Positions 15,136-25,090 are shown, numbered from the stretch's first letter. The stretch is 64,000 nucleotides of DNA from an uncultured Alphaproteobacteria bacterium (GCA_903860975.1 CAIOSI010000041.1:117409-181408), one strand, 5' to 3'. Program-made: numbers and translations. The notes: generated by a model from the sequence alone, not told the origin.

Positions 15136-16935
15136 TCAGGTGGGGACAGAAGGCATCGTTTGTGGCGGTGTCTCGCTCGGCACAGGCGCCGCAACCGGCA
15201 TCGGTGGCGGTGGACCCGGCGGGATTGGACCGTTCGGCAGATGCTTTAAGGCCGTGACCATGTAGCTGCGCCAGATCTCCGACGGCGCAGTGGCTCCGGT
15301 GATACGGCGCATGGGCGTGTCATCATCCTTGCCCGTCCAGACCACAGTCGTAATCCCACCGGTGTATCCGCAGAACCAGGCGTCCTTGTAATCCGACGTC
15401 GTGCCGGTCTTTCCAGCGAGGTCGAAGCCGGGAATGGCTGCGTGCGTGCCGGTGCCCGAAGCCATCACCGTACGCATCATTTTCTGCATCTCGCCGACGG
15501 CTGGATTGAGGACGGCCGGCGTCGCCAATGGCGCTTTGTGCTGGAACAACACCTGTCCGCCATTGGTGCGGATCCGTTCGATGCCATAGGCCGCCACGCG
15601 GTAGCCACCATTGGCGAAGGTGTCATAAGCCTGAGCCATTTCAAGCGGAGTGACCAGGGTGGTTCCGAGCGCCATTGCGGGATCTGTGTTGACCTGGCTG
15701 ACGATGCCCATCCGGTGGGCTAGAGCCGCTACGTTCTCACGACCGACCTCGTCAGCAAGCCTGGCGGCCACCGTGTTGACCGAGTGCGCTAAAGCCGTCT
15801 CCAGGGTGATCGAGCCCATGAATTCCGGCTCGAAATTTCGTGGCGACCAGCCGTTAATTGTGACCGGTTCATCGATAACGATGAGATCCGGCGTCCGACC
15901 GGCTTCCATGGCGGTCATATAGACAAACGGCTTCCAGGCCGACCCTGCCTGACGGTGTGCGTCGGTGGCGCGGTTGAACGGACCTTTGGTGTAGTCGACG
16001 CCGCCGACCATCGCTCGCACCCGACCTGAGCCATCGATCGAGACGACGGCCGCCTGGCTCACGCCTTGTTTGGTGAAGCGGGTGGAAATCGATCTCGCCG
16101 CATCCCCGGCGGCAATCTCGCTGGGCAGGTCCAAAGTGGTTTCGACGACGATGTCCTGTTTCGGCGTTCCAATGGTTGCCCGGGCCTGACTGTCCAGCCA
16201 GTCGACGAAGTACTGAGCCGGGGCGGTCGGTGCGGATTTCCAGACCTGGGGCGCAGCGGTGAGCGCTTTGTCACGGTCGCCAGCCGAAATCGCGTTCGTC
16301 TCGACCATAGCGTCGAGGACAAGCCGTGTGCGAGCGGCAGATTTTTCCGGATTGTCAGCGGGATTGTAGTTGGTCGGAGATTTCAAGATCCCCGCCAGGA
16401 TGGCGGCCTCGCGGATTGTTAGTCGCGATGCCGGCTTGTTGAAATAGCGTTCTGACGCCGCCTCCAGTCCATAGGCCCCCGCCCCAAAATAGACGCGGCT
16501 CAGGTAGAGGGCGAGGATCTGCTTTTTTGAATAAGCCTGCTCAAGCTGGACCGCCATGACCAGCTCATCGGCCTTACGCTCCAACGTTTGATCGGCGCTG
16601 AGGAACAGATTGCGCGCCAGCTGCTGGGTGATGGTCGAGGCACCTTCACGAGCCTTTCCCCTGGCAAGGTCGGCGACGACTGCGCGCGCCATGCCGACCG
16701 GATCGAAGCCGGAGTGTTCGTAGAACCGCCGGTCCTCGATCGACACGAAGGCTGCAGGTACATAGGCCGGCATGTGCGCGAGGTCGACGGGCGGGGCGTA
16801 TTTACCACCCCTCACGCCGATGACTGCGCCGGCCCGATCGACGTAAGTGATCTGCGGGTCGCGCTTGATCGGCGGTAGTCTGGAAAGGTTAGGCGCAGAA
16901 AGCGCCATGCCGGCAGCGAAGAGGGCGAAGATCAA
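15136..16935 (-). CDS. Class A penicillin-binding protein (PBP1A family)
   Basis: About 599 residues. A hydrophobic N-terminal segment anchors it in the inner membrane. The glycosyltransferase domain shows SIEDRRFYEHSGFD with the catalytic Glu, ASTITQQLARN and A-x-L-A-G-I-L-K-S-P. The transpeptidase domain has GSAWKP (S-x-x-K), SVN (S-x-N) and GKTGTT (KTG). The protein ends in a Pro-rich tail. It polymerises and cross-links peptidoglycan in the periplasm. A TTG at 16941 gives two more residues, but the TTG at 16935 has GGAG seven bases upstream. At 600 residues it is shorter than typical PBP1a and lacks the OB-domain insertion. Confidence 0.9.
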   Translation of the reverse strand: MIFALFAAGMALSAPNLSRLPPIKRDPQITYVDRAGAVIGVRGGKYAPPVDLAHMPAYVPAAFVSIEDRRFYEHSGFDPVGMARAVVADLARGKAREGASTITQQLARNLFLSADQTLERKADELVMAVQLEQAYSKKQILALYLSRVYFGAGAYGLEAASERYFNKPASRLTIREAAILAGILKSPTNYNPADNPEKSAARTRLVLDAMVETNAISAGDRDKALTAAPQVWKSAPTAPAQYFVDWLDSQARATIGTPKQDIVVETTLDLPSEIAAGDAARSISTRFTKQGVSQAAVVSIDGSGRVRAMVGGVDYTKGPFNRATDAHRQAGSAWKPFVYMTAMEAGRTPDLIVIDEPVTINGWSPRNFEPEFMGSITLETALAHSVNTVAARLADEVGRENVAALAHRMGIVSQVNTDPAMALGTTLVTPLEMAQAYDTFANGGYRVAAYGIERIRTNGGQVLFQHKAPLATPAVLNPAVGEMQKMMRTVMASGTGTHAAIPGFDLAGKTGTTSDYKDAWFCGYTGGITTVVWTGKDDDTPMRRITGATAPSEIWRSYMVTALKHLPNGPIPPGPPPPMPVAAPVPSETPPQTMPSVPT

Positions 16936-16941
16936 GCGCAA

Positions 16942-17562
16942 ACTCCAAGGCGACGGGCGGCCCCTCAGCGATCCGTCTTCAGCCCACTTGTGTCGTCAGT
17001 CGGGCGATTTCGAAAGATAATTCGCGGTAATGCATGGCATTCGGCTGCAATCGCGTTCGGGCCGCTGCTCCAACCACTCGTTTTTGTTGGGGCGCAAGGC
17101 AAGCCTTCTTCTGAGCCGCCAGGGTGGGGTCAAAATAGAAACGTTGAAAACGTGTCCTGCCCCCAAGTTCGCTGATCCCTTGCCGATGCGCGGGCCTTAG
17201 TCGAACGATGTCGACACCTGAGCCCGAAGCGCGCCGATTTCGAAATTGACCTGCCGCAGACCAAAAAACGGTCTCGACTTTTTGGGGCCATCCAGGTCGC
17301 TGGCGGCCTGAAATTCCGGTCTTGCCAACAGGTCCTTTCGCGACGTTGGGCGATGTCCTGCGTGATCTAATCGATACAGTTGAGACGGGCGAACTGGCTG
17401 ACGTTATGCGAGGCGACAAGGGGGCCTCCAGGGCCCATCAGATCGGTCTCGTCATGCAAACCGACGAACGCGTCTGTCACGCTAGGCCTGCTGGCGATGG
17501 GCGGCGGAGTTTGCGGCAATGGCACCCAGCAAATGCTCAAACGCCCCGCCAGCAGGCACGGC
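16942..17562. other. Unassigned region between the PBP and ParB-like genes
   Basis: About 620 bases without a gene I can support. Several overlapping frames of 85-146 codons exist, but they show no family motif, no ribosome site and no signal. On the minus strand one short frame around 17380-17480 reads DAFVGLHDETDLMGPGGPLV and a Q-F-A-R-L segment before a stop, which has a protein-like composition and might be a gene remnant. Confidence 0.4.
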
Positions 17563-18192
17563 TTAGGGGCTCTCTTTAGAGGTGTTTGGGCCGCACCAAC
17601 CGGGCAAATAGCTTGCCGCCTGCGCCTTGGCCAGGCTCATTGCCCGAGCCATTGCGCTGACAATGTCGGACTCCACCATCGCTGATTTTATGCGCCGACG
17701 AAGGTATTCGGCCCAGATGAATTCGCTGAATGGCGTGGTGTCTTTGGCGAAGCCACCAGCGCGGCGTAGGTCGCCCGCCAAGCTTCGATAGGGGTCGTCT
17801 TTGAGGCTGGCGACCTTTGATGGGATCGACTTGAAATCAACCCGTTTTCCCATCTCGTCGTAGGGATGGCACCAGGCGCGGTTGTCCAGATACGTCCAGA
17901 ATTCTCGCGATTTCAGCGCCCGCAGGTCGAGAACGACGTCGACGAGGATGTCCTGGACGCCTTCTTTGAGCAGAGCCAGGCACAGGTGATGGTGGTCCAA
18001 TATAAAGGTTTGGTTTCTAGGGCCCAGGACGACCGGAATCATATGCCGACCCAGATATTCCGATCCCTTGGAGATTGATCGCTCTCGCCATTCTCGCTGT
18101 TTTTCGGCAACCTCGCGAAATCCGACCGTGATCTGGGTCGGATGCAGGGACTTAATCGAAACCGGATTGAGTAAAGGCTCGCGTCTCGTCAT
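17563..18192 (-). CDS. ParB-like nuclease-domain protein (ParBc_2 type)
   Basis: A 209-residue protein. Recognisable blocks: SLHPTQITVGFREV near the N-terminus, IPVVLGPRNQTFILDHHHL (about 52-70), DDPYRSLAGDLRRAGGF (about 131-147) and F-S-E-F-I-W-A-E-Y-L-R. These are hallmarks of the putative ParB-like nuclease family (PF08857 type). It is not the chromosomal ParB; there is no parA and no helix-turn-helix. Biochemical activity is not established here. It lies divergent from the cytochrome P450 gene with about 120 bases between starts. Confidence 0.8.
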   Translation of the reverse strand: MTRREPLLNPVSIKSLHPTQITVGFREVAEKQREWRERSISKGSEYLGRHMIPVVLGPRNQTFILDHHHLCLALLKEGVQDILVDVVLDLRALKSREFWTYLDNRAWCHPYDEMGKRVDFKSIPSKVASLKDDPYRSLAGDLRRAGGFAKDTTPFSEFIWAEYLRRRIKSAMVESDIVSAMARAMSLAKAQAASYLPGWCGPNTSKESP

Positions 18193-18314
18193 GCCGGATA
18201 TCCCAATGGTCAGGGTCTACAGAGCCACGACGCGGATTTGTGCGCAATCATCCCGGGCTTTGCCGAAGGTGGCGGGCGAGACGCTCAGCCAGGGAACAGC
18301 GGATAGGTCGGCCC

Positions 18315-19508
18315 ATGCAGATTGACCTCCTGTCTCCAGCGAGTTTCGCAGCGGGCCAGCCGCACGATCAGTACCGGTGGCTGCGTGAGAACGCGCCGGT
18401 GCACTGGTGTGACGAACCTAACGGCCGTGGTTTTTGGGCGGTGACGCGCCACGCCGATGTTTGGGCCGTCGATCGTGATTTCCAGGCCTTTTCGTCGGAG
18501 CCCACCATCATGATCCCTGACCCTGCGCCAGGTCAGGGCCAAGGCTTTGGGCCCTACAAGATGATGCTGATGATGGACCCGCCCGAGCACACCGGTTTTC
18601 GCAAGCTGATCCGCCAGGAGTTTACGCTGCCCGCCGCCCGGCTGCGCGAGGATCGCATCAAGGCGCTCGCCCGACAGATTGTCGATGGCGTCATTGAGAC
18701 GGGCCAATGCGATTTCGTGGCCGACGTCGCCGGTGAGATGCCGTCCTTCGTCATTGCTGAGCTGATGGGCTTGCCGCTGGAAGATGGACGCGAGCTCTAC
18801 AAGTTGACGGAGACGATCCACACCGCCCCTGAGACCTTGCCCCCGGGCGCTGGTGGGGCTGCCGTGGCGAAGATGTTCGAGTACGGATCTGGCGTCATCG
18901 CTGAAAAGCGCGCTCGGCCAGGGGATGATTTGGCCTCGCGGCTGCTGGCCTGCGAGGTGGAGGGGCGCAAGCTCGAGGACATGGAATTCCTCCTGTTCTT
19001 CCTGCTGCTCGTTGACGCCGGGGGCGATACGACGCGAAATCTTCTGTCCGGTGGCCTCCTGGCCTTGATGCAGCATCCGGGGCAATTGGCTTGGCTGCTT
19101 GCTGATCTGGACGCGCGGCTGCCGGTGGCGCGCGAGGAACTGCTGCGCTGGACGAGCCCGGTAATCTACATGCGCCGAACCGCGCGTTACGATGTTGAGC
19201 TCGCGGGCCAGCAGATTCGCGCGGGCGACAAGGTCGTCATGTATTTTGGCGCCGCCAACCGCGACCCGGCGGTGTTTGCTGTGCCAGAGGCTCTGGACCT
19301 GGCGCGTGAGCCGAACCCGCATATCGCCTTCGGGACCGGCCCGCATGGCTGTCTAGGCCAGCATATCGCCCGCATTGAGATCGACGCCATGTTGCGTGAG
19401 GTGCTCACTCGAATGACCAGCTTCCAGCTGGCGGCACCACCAGAGTGGCTGGCGTCGAATTTCATATCCGGTCCGAAGTCCATGCCCGTCAGGTTCAAAG
19501 CGCGCTGA
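18315..19508 (+). CDS. Cytochrome P450
   Basis: A soluble bacterial P450 of about 397 residues. Motifs: DPPEHTGFRKLI (helix C region), VDAGGDTTRN (I-helix oxygen-activation motif with the acid-threonine pair), E-E-L-L-R-W (E-x-x-R) and the haem loop FGTGPHGCLGQHIAR with Cys346 as the axial ligand. I start at ATG 18315 because the 25 upstream residues of the longer frame are Arg-rich and unlike the family. Reaction: monooxygenation using electrons from a ferredoxin. A 2Fe-2S ferredoxin gene lies at the far right of the window, 44 kb away, and is not in its operon. Substrate unknown. Confidence 0.93.
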   Translation: MQIDLLSPASFAAGQPHDQYRWLRENAPVHWCDEPNGRGFWAVTRHADVWAVDRDFQAFSSEPTIMIPDPAPGQGQGFGPYKMMLMMDPPEHTGFRKLIRQEFTLPAARLREDRIKALARQIVDGVIETGQCDFVADVAGEMPSFVIAELMGLPLEDGRELYKLTETIHTAPETLPPGAGGAAVAKMFEYGSGVIAEKRARPGDDLASRLLACEVEGRKLEDMEFLLFFLLLVDAGGDTTRNLLSGGLLALMQHPGQLAWLLADLDARLPVAREELLRWTSPVIYMRRTARYDVELAGQQIRAGDKVVMYFGAANRDPAVFAVPEALDLAREPNPHIAFGTGPHGCLGQHIARIEIDAMLREVLTRMTSFQLAAPPEWLASNFISGPKSMPVRFKAR

Positions 19509-19675
19509 TGCTGCGGGTTTGTTGTCTGATCGCTGGACTGCGGGTTGCATCCAGCGTCTGGGCGGCGGGCTATTGAAGGCCACTTTATGCAGACGGGTGC
19601 CCGCACCTTGAAGGGCGTTGGACCTTGACCTCCCGAACTGAGTTGGAACGGCCGGTGCCCGACAATCTTTAGCCC

Positions 19676-20013
19676 TGGCTCGGGGACTCCATCGGCCGCT
19701 GGCAGGGCAGGCGCGGGTTGTCGATACCACCAATTGCAACCGGGGCGACGCGTTTAAGGCCCCAATCAATCTCGACATACCTGCGCAAGCCAAAGTGACC
19801 GAGCGGGTCACCCGAACCGCTCCGGCCGAGCTGCTATACGAATTCAAAATCGACGATCCCGGCATCTATTCGAGGCCATGGTGTGCGCAAATGGTCTTCA
19901 AAGCTTCCAAGGGGCCGATGCTGGAATATGCCTGCCAGGAGGGAAATTATTCGCTTCCGAGTATTCCGGCCGGCGCACGCCGACAGGAAGCTCAGGCGGA
20001 CGTCACCAAGTGA
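19676..20013 (+). pseudogene. Truncated, frameshifted copy of the secreted family found at 59766 and 60839
   Basis: The region reads W-L-G-D-S-I-G-R-W-Q-G in one frame. After a one-base deletion within 19703-19710 it continues as QARVVDTTN, then VTERVTRTAPAELLYEFKID and YACQEGNYSLPSIPAGARR. The same order occurs near the C-terminus of the proteins at 59766 and 60839 (GDS, W-E-G-x-T-L-V-V, VTERFTR, Y-E-Y-A-C-x-E-G-N-Y-x-L-P-x-I-x-A-G-A-R). The N-terminal two thirds are missing. It is a decayed paralog whose end overlaps the 3' end of the M20 gene by 11 bases. Confidence 0.8.
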
Positions 20014-21532
20014 GGTCCGCCAGCAGGCCCGCGTAGACCTCGATGCCGTCCCAAAGGTTTCCGATACGCAGGTTTTCGTTCTGGGCATGTTGGTTGTCGT
20101 CATAATTCGCGATGGCGACGCCGACCATCGGCACCTTCATCTGGTTGACGATCTCCGCCATTCCCGAACTGCCGCCCATAAAAGGCAGCTTCAGCACAGG
20201 GTAGCCCGCCGTTCGCGAAATCGAAGCTGCGACGGCCTTGGCGGCCGGACTGTCGATCGGTGATTCCGTTGCGATGGACTCACCGGCGTCCCAGTTGATC
20301 CGGACAATTTTGGGGTGGCCTAGCCGCGTCGTCAGGTCTGGCGTGTCGCGGACGATGAACCAGCCCTGTTTGATCAGGAAGGCCTCAGTCAGCTCGTGCA
20401 CGTGCTTGGGCGTCTCGCCGGGGACCAAGCGGAAATCGAGAGAGGCGTTGGCCTCCGTTGCGATCGCGTTTGCTGCGCTGGGGCCATCATCGCCGCCGTG
20501 GATGGCGCGAACGTTCAAGGTGGGCGACATATAGCCATCGGCCAGACGAGGCGGGCCGATGTTGCGGCCAAGGCCCATCGCCGTCTTCAGATCGGTCTCC
20601 ACGCCGGGCAGAGCTGCAAGTGCTGAACGGTCGGCAGGTGAGACGGGGGCCACATCGTCGTAGATGCCGGGGACCAGGATATGTCCGTTCTCGTCTCTTA
20701 GGCTCATCACGAGCGAGGCGATCATCACTGTGGGGCTAGGCGCCCAGGAGCCGTAGTGGCCGTCGTGCAGGGGCTTCAACGGGCCAAAGACCGTGGCTTT
20801 GAAGCCGGCAATGCCGCGGTTGCCGAAGTTGATCTCTTGCTTGCCCGACTGGTGCATCGGGCCATCGCCCATAATGAGGAGGTCGCCGCGCACGGTTTCC
20901 AAGTTCTTGGCCACCAGCCGTGCGAAATGTGGAGAGCCCTGCTCCTCTTCGCCTTCGTAGAGCAGCTTGATGTTGACCGTGGGCTTGATGCCTGAGGCTT
21001 TCAGCGCGTCGAAGGCCGAAATCACGGCCTGGATCGAGCCTTTGTCGTCGCCCGCGCTCCGAGCAAATAGCCGCCAGTTCGGATCGATCGCGGCAGCTGA
21101 CGCCCATTCAACGGGCTTGGCTTCCGGTAGGGCCGTGCGCATCGAGGGCGTAAAGGGCGTCGAGATCCAGCCCTTCTGGCTGATCGGTTGGCCGTCATAG
21201 TGGGCGTAGAACACGACGGTGCGCGTCGCGCCCGGGCTCTGCAGCTCTGCGAAGACCGACGCTGGCGTACCGGGTTCGGCTCTCAAGAGCTGGGTCTTAA
21301 AACCGCGCTTCTCCAAAAGATCGCACAGGTAGGCTGCGTTCTTGTCCACATCGGACAGGGTCGTAGCGACGTTGGGCATGGAAAGCAGGGTGGTGAAATC
21401 GGTAAGTATTTCCTTTTCGTGCGCCTTGCGCCACGCCTGCACGCTGGCCTTGGGAGAGGCGGCATCCGAACTACCAACCATGCCGAGCGCCAGGGCCAGC
21501 GCACCCGCCACTCTCGTTCCCCAAGAAATCAT
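20003..21532 (-). CDS. Secreted M20/M25/M40-type metallohydrolase
   Basis: A 509-residue protein with a signal peptide (MISWGTRVAGALALALGMVG, cleaved near residue 25). M20 motifs: V-V-F-Y-A-H-Y-D-G-Q-P (first His and Asp of the dinuclear zinc site), SAGDDKGS and YEGEEEQGS (catalytic and metal-binding Glu). A lid/dimerisation domain lies between about 210 and 390, and the final HxQN-like segment NYDDNQHAQNENLR carries the last His ligand. It probably hydrolyses peptides or amidated compounds in the periplasm. A decayed relative of the unknown family at 59766 lies beside it. Confidence 0.88.
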   Translation of the reverse strand: MISWGTRVAGALALALGMVGSSDAASPKASVQAWRKAHEKEILTDFTTLLSMPNVATTLSDVDKNAAYLCDLLEKRGFKTQLLRAEPGTPASVFAELQSPGATRTVVFYAHYDGQPISQKGWISTPFTPSMRTALPEAKPVEWASAAAIDPNWRLFARSAGDDKGSIQAVISAFDALKASGIKPTVNIKLLYEGEEEQGSPHFARLVAKNLETVRGDLLIMGDGPMHQSGKQEINFGNRGIAGFKATVFGPLKPLHDGHYGSWAPSPTVMIASLVMSLRDENGHILVPGIYDDVAPVSPADRSALAALPGVETDLKTAMGLGRNIGPPRLADGYMSPTLNVRAIHGGDDGPSAANAIATEANASLDFRLVPGETPKHVHELTEAFLIKQGWFIVRDTPDLTTRLGHPKIVRINWDAGESIATESPIDSPAAKAVAASISRTAGYPVLKLPFMGGSSGMAEIVNQMKVPMVGVAIANYDDNQHAQNENLRIGNLWDGIEVYAGLLADLTW

Positions 21533-21755
21533 TATCTCTCCTTACGAACCGTCGTGATCTTCCCTACAAGGCGCACGCAAGTCCCGCTAGTTCTGGGCCC
21601 TCCGCGACGATGAAGCGCAGGCAGCAGATCAATCCAGGTCTGGCCTCAGGTGGCCATCTGAACGGCGGGTAAACACGCCGCTCAGCATTGCCTAAGTCAG
21701 CGCAGCGCAAGTTTCTCGGCGATCCGCACTGTTCGCGGTCAATGAGGCCACGACC

Positions 21756-22022
21756 ATGCTGAACGTCCCCGCCCTCGATTGGATATTCCTGGACCACCAA
21801 GCTGACCCGGCCGTGGTGGTCGGCGACTTGGTCTCAGGCGACGCCGGCGGGATGCCGATCTACAGGGTCATGGCGATTGAGGAAGACCGTGCATGGGTGA
21901 CGACCAGCCGAGGCGCGCCCGCCTGGGCGATGCGGCTTGAGAGTTTTCGATGGAAAGGGCGCGATCGCCAGCCTGCTGATCGCGTCGGCTCTATTCCAAC
22001 GAGGGTCGAGATTGAGGGGTAG
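21756..22022 (+). CDS. Small hypothetical protein
   Basis: An 88-residue ORF with GAGG seven to eleven bases before the ATG. The middle (VVVGDLVSGDAGGMPIYRVM and then I-E-E-D-R-A-W-V) has the balanced composition of a folded small beta domain, and the frame does not overlap another gene. I cannot name a family or function. It precedes the DinG-like helicase gene by about 110 bases on the same strand. Confidence 0.6.
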   Translation: MLNVPALDWIFLDHQADPAVVVGDLVSGDAGGMPIYRVMAIEEDRAWVTTSRGAPAWAMRLESFRWKGRDRQPADRVGSIPTRVEIEG

Positions 22023-22130
22023 GGTGCCGGCATGTGAAAGATGCAGGCCTCGATCAGTTGGCCCCCCGATTCGCCTTTGCAATGCATCATTAGTCAGCGT
22101 TTCCACTCGACTTTGCGCTAGGCTCTGGAC

Positions 22131-24932
22131 GTGACCCTTCAGCCAACCACCCTCGATCTCGCCCCGGCGCTCGTCGTCCTTCCTGGCTCGCGCGCCGCCG
22201 TAGCTGATGCCACCTGCCCCCAAGCCTTGCGAGCGCCGGACGCGCGGGATCTGTTCCAGCAATGGCCTGTGTTGGTGGCGCACGCGGCGATGACGGCCCG
22301 CAGGCTCGGCGTGCCGATCCCTCAGCGGGGGAACCGGGTGTTCGACGCCTTGGAGCTCTTTGCATTTACGCGACCGGCGCGGTTTACGGCGCCGTCGGCG
22401 GCGGGTCTGGCCCAGGCCATGGGGTTGCCTGAGCCGAAGGGTGCGGCGGCGCAGGCGGTGGCGTTACGCGAGGTCTGCAGACTGTTGCTGGAGGAGCTGG
22501 CGGCAGCGCCGGAGCCTTCGCGGGAGGAGGCCTTGGCGGTGGCTGAAACGTTGGCCCGCGGCGGCTGGCCTTGGGGTTCGACGGTCGTAGGCGCTTTGCG
22601 CTCCCAAGCCGTGGGGAACATGTTCCGTACGTCGGGGCTCGACGCGTGGGCCCGGCTGTCAGAGTGGGAGAGCGAGGCGCCCCCGGGCGAGGCCGGGAGT
22701 AGGCCGGTCGAACCGGCTGCGGCGCGGGCCAGGTTGGCGGAGCTACTGGCGCGCTCGGGGTTGGATGAGGCGCGGCCTGCGCAGTCAGAGTTTGCCGGCG
22801 AGGCTGCGTTTGCGTTCTTGCCGCGAGAGCGGGAGGGCGAGCCGAGGATGATGCTGGCCGAAGCTGGCACGGGGATCGGAAAGACCTTGGCCTATCTGGC
22901 ACCGGCTTCGCTGTGGGCCGAGGCCAACGGACCAGCGGTCTGGGTCTCGACTTATACGCGCGCGCTGCAACGACAGATCGAGCGGGAAAGTCACGCGATC
23001 TACCCCGATCCCAAGGTGCGGGCGAAGAAGGCGGTCGTTCGCAAGGGGCGAGAGAACTACCTCTGCCTATTGAATTTTCAGGAAGCGGTGAACGCAGCCC
23101 AGCTTGGCGCGGGCGATCTGGTGGGCATTGCGTTGGCCTCTCGTTGGGCGCGCGCTAGTCGGGACGGGGATATGACGGGGGGGGATTTCCCCGCCTGGCT
23201 GCCTAGCTTGTTTTCGGTGGCTCCGGCGTCGCAAGCCTCGCCCGCCAATTTGGTGGATCGACGCGGTGAGTGCATCCACGCCGGCTGCCAGCACTATCGA
23301 ACCTGCTTTGTGGAAAAGGCGATCCGCGGTTCGCGGCGTGCAGATATCGTGATCGCTAATCACGCCCTGGTGTTGACACAGGCTGCGTTCGATGGGGCCC
23401 GGGCGGCACGGGGAAGCAAGGCCGATGGCGAGACGACCCAGCTGAAGCGCATCGTTTTCGACGAGGGTCACCACCTCTTCGATGCGGCCGACTCAGCGTT
23501 TGCGGCCGCGCTGTCAGGGGCAGAGGCTGCGGAGATGCGGCGCTGGATCCGCGGTCCAGAAGGACGGGGTCGAAGAGGGCGCGGGCTTGAGGCACGGCTG
23601 ATGGAGGTCTTGGGCGACCACGAAGAGGCGCGCGACGCCCTGGTCGCTGCGACGCACGCGGCGAGCGTGCTGCCAGGAGAGAGCTGGTCTGGACGTATCG
23701 CGCCGCCGAACGGTGAGGTGAACCCGCAGGGGCCGGTGGAACACTTCCTCGTGGCCGTGATGGAGCAGCTGAGGGCTCGCTCAGCGCCTAGCGAAGTCGG
23801 AATGGAGTGCGCGGCGCGGCCAGCTCTGGATCTGGTGCGACAGACAGCGCGGGCTGCGGCTGAGGGTTTGGCAAAGATTGAAGCCCCGCTGGTGGCGCTG
23901 GCGCGGCAGCTGGAGAACGTGCTGGACGCAGAGGCCGCCGAGCTATCGACGGCAGAGCGGGCGCGGATCGAGGGGGCCTTGCGGGGGTTGGACCGGCGGG
24001 CCCGCATGACGTTGCCCGCGTGGCGCTCAATGCTGAGGGCTATCGACGAGGACTCCGAGGACGATCCGGATTTCGTAGATTGGTTCGACGCGACCTTTAT
24101 GTTCGGCCGGGTGGTGGATGCTGCCTGCCGCCGACACTGGGTCGATCCGACCGAGCCATTGACCAATGCGGTGATTTCTCAGGCGCACGGTGTGCTGGTC
24201 ACTTCGGCGACCTTGGCAGACCCGACGCTGGACGATCCCTTCGCGCTGGCCGAAATGCGGACCGGTGCGGCCAGGCTGCCAGAGCGGCCGAAGACGCTGA
24301 AGCTCGCCTCGCCATTCGATTATGCCTCCCAGGCCCGATGCTTCGTGGTGACAGACGTGGGTAAGGACGATCCGCGCCAAGTGGCTGCAGCGATGCGCGA
24401 GCTGTTCCTGGCGGCCGGCGGCGGCGGGCTCGGTTTGTTTACGGCGATCCGGCGACTTAAAGCAGTACACGAAAAGATCGCCGCACCCTTGGGCGATAAG
24501 GGGATCGCGCTTTATGCCCAGCACGTGGATGGAGAGGTCGGCTCCCTGGTGGACATCTTCCGTGCCGAAGAGGACGCGTGTTTGCTGGGCACCGACGCTG
24601 TTCGAGACGGCGTGGATGTTCCGGGACGCTCGTTGCGACTGTTGGTGTTCGACCGGGTGCCTTGGCCAAGGCCTGATATCCTGCACAAGGCCAGGCGCGT
24701 GCGTTTCGGAGGGAAGGGCTACGACGACGCTGTGGCCCGCGGGAGGGTGTCGCAGGCCTTCGGCAGGCTGATCCGCAGGGGAGACGATAGGGGGTGCTTT
24801 GTTATGTTGGACGCAGCCGCGCCAACGCGCTTATTCTCAGGCCTGCCCGAGGGCGTGGTTTTGCAGCGGGTGAGCCTGGTCGAGGCGATCGAAGGGGTGG
24901 CTGGGTTTATCAACCCCAGCCCGCATGCTTAA
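22131..24932 (+). CDS. DinG/XPD-like ATP-dependent DNA helicase
   Basis: A 933-residue protein from a GTG start. After an alphaproteobacterial N-terminal extension of about 220 residues come Walker A EAGTGIGKT, a region with the cysteines expected for a 4Fe-4S cluster (YLCLLNF; then RRGECIHAGCQHYRTCFVEK), VIANHALVL, Walker B VFDEGHHLF, VLVTSATL and the C-terminal QAFGRLIRRGDDRG (motif VI). This is the layout of DinG helicases, which unwind DNA 5'-3' and resolve R-loops. It is longer than E. coli DinG. No LexA box was noticed in front. Confidence 0.88.
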   Translation: MTLQPTTLDLAPALVVLPGSRAAVADATCPQALRAPDARDLFQQWPVLVAHAAMTARRLGVPIPQRGNRVFDALELFAFTRPARFTAPSAAGLAQAMGLPEPKGAAAQAVALREVCRLLLEELAAAPEPSREEALAVAETLARGGWPWGSTVVGALRSQAVGNMFRTSGLDAWARLSEWESEAPPGEAGSRPVEPAAARARLAELLARSGLDEARPAQSEFAGEAAFAFLPREREGEPRMMLAEAGTGIGKTLAYLAPASLWAEANGPAVWVSTYTRALQRQIERESHAIYPDPKVRAKKAVVRKGRENYLCLLNFQEAVNAAQLGAGDLVGIALASRWARASRDGDMTGGDFPAWLPSLFSVAPASQASPANLVDRRGECIHAGCQHYRTCFVEKAIRGSRRADIVIANHALVLTQAAFDGARAARGSKADGETTQLKRIVFDEGHHLFDAADSAFAAALSGAEAAEMRRWIRGPEGRGRRGRGLEARLMEVLGDHEEARDALVAATHAASVLPGESWSGRIAPPNGEVNPQGPVEHFLVAVMEQLRARSAPSEVGMECAARPALDLVRQTARAAAEGLAKIEAPLVALARQLENVLDAEAAELSTAERARIEGALRGLDRRARMTLPAWRSMLRAIDEDSEDDPDFVDWFDATFMFGRVVDAACRRHWVDPTEPLTNAVISQAHGVLVTSATLADPTLDDPFALAEMRTGAARLPERPKTLKLASPFDYASQARCFVVTDVGKDDPRQVAAAMRELFLAAGGGGLGLFTAIRRLKAVHEKIAAPLGDKGIALYAQHVDGEVGSLVDIFRAEEDACLLGTDAVRDGVDVPGRSLRLLVFDRVPWPRPDILHKARRVRFGGKGYDDAVARGRVSQAFGRLIRRGDDRGCFVMLDAAAPTRLFSGLPEGVVLQRVSLVEAIEGVAGFINPSPHA

Positions 24933-25090
24933 CCCCAGACGGCGTCGACGCGAAGCTACCCAGGATGTGGCTCCAGCCTTCGCCAGCGAACAAAATCCCG
25001 ACGGTCAACGGGGGTGAAATCCAGATTGAATTGCGCAGCACCGAGGATGAAAAGCCGCCGCCTCGGTCGGGTGATCTCCAGGACTTACGG

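Noticed and set aside
16979..17419. 146-codon minus-strand ORF
   Set aside because: No recognisable domain or start signal; other frames in the same area look equally plausible.
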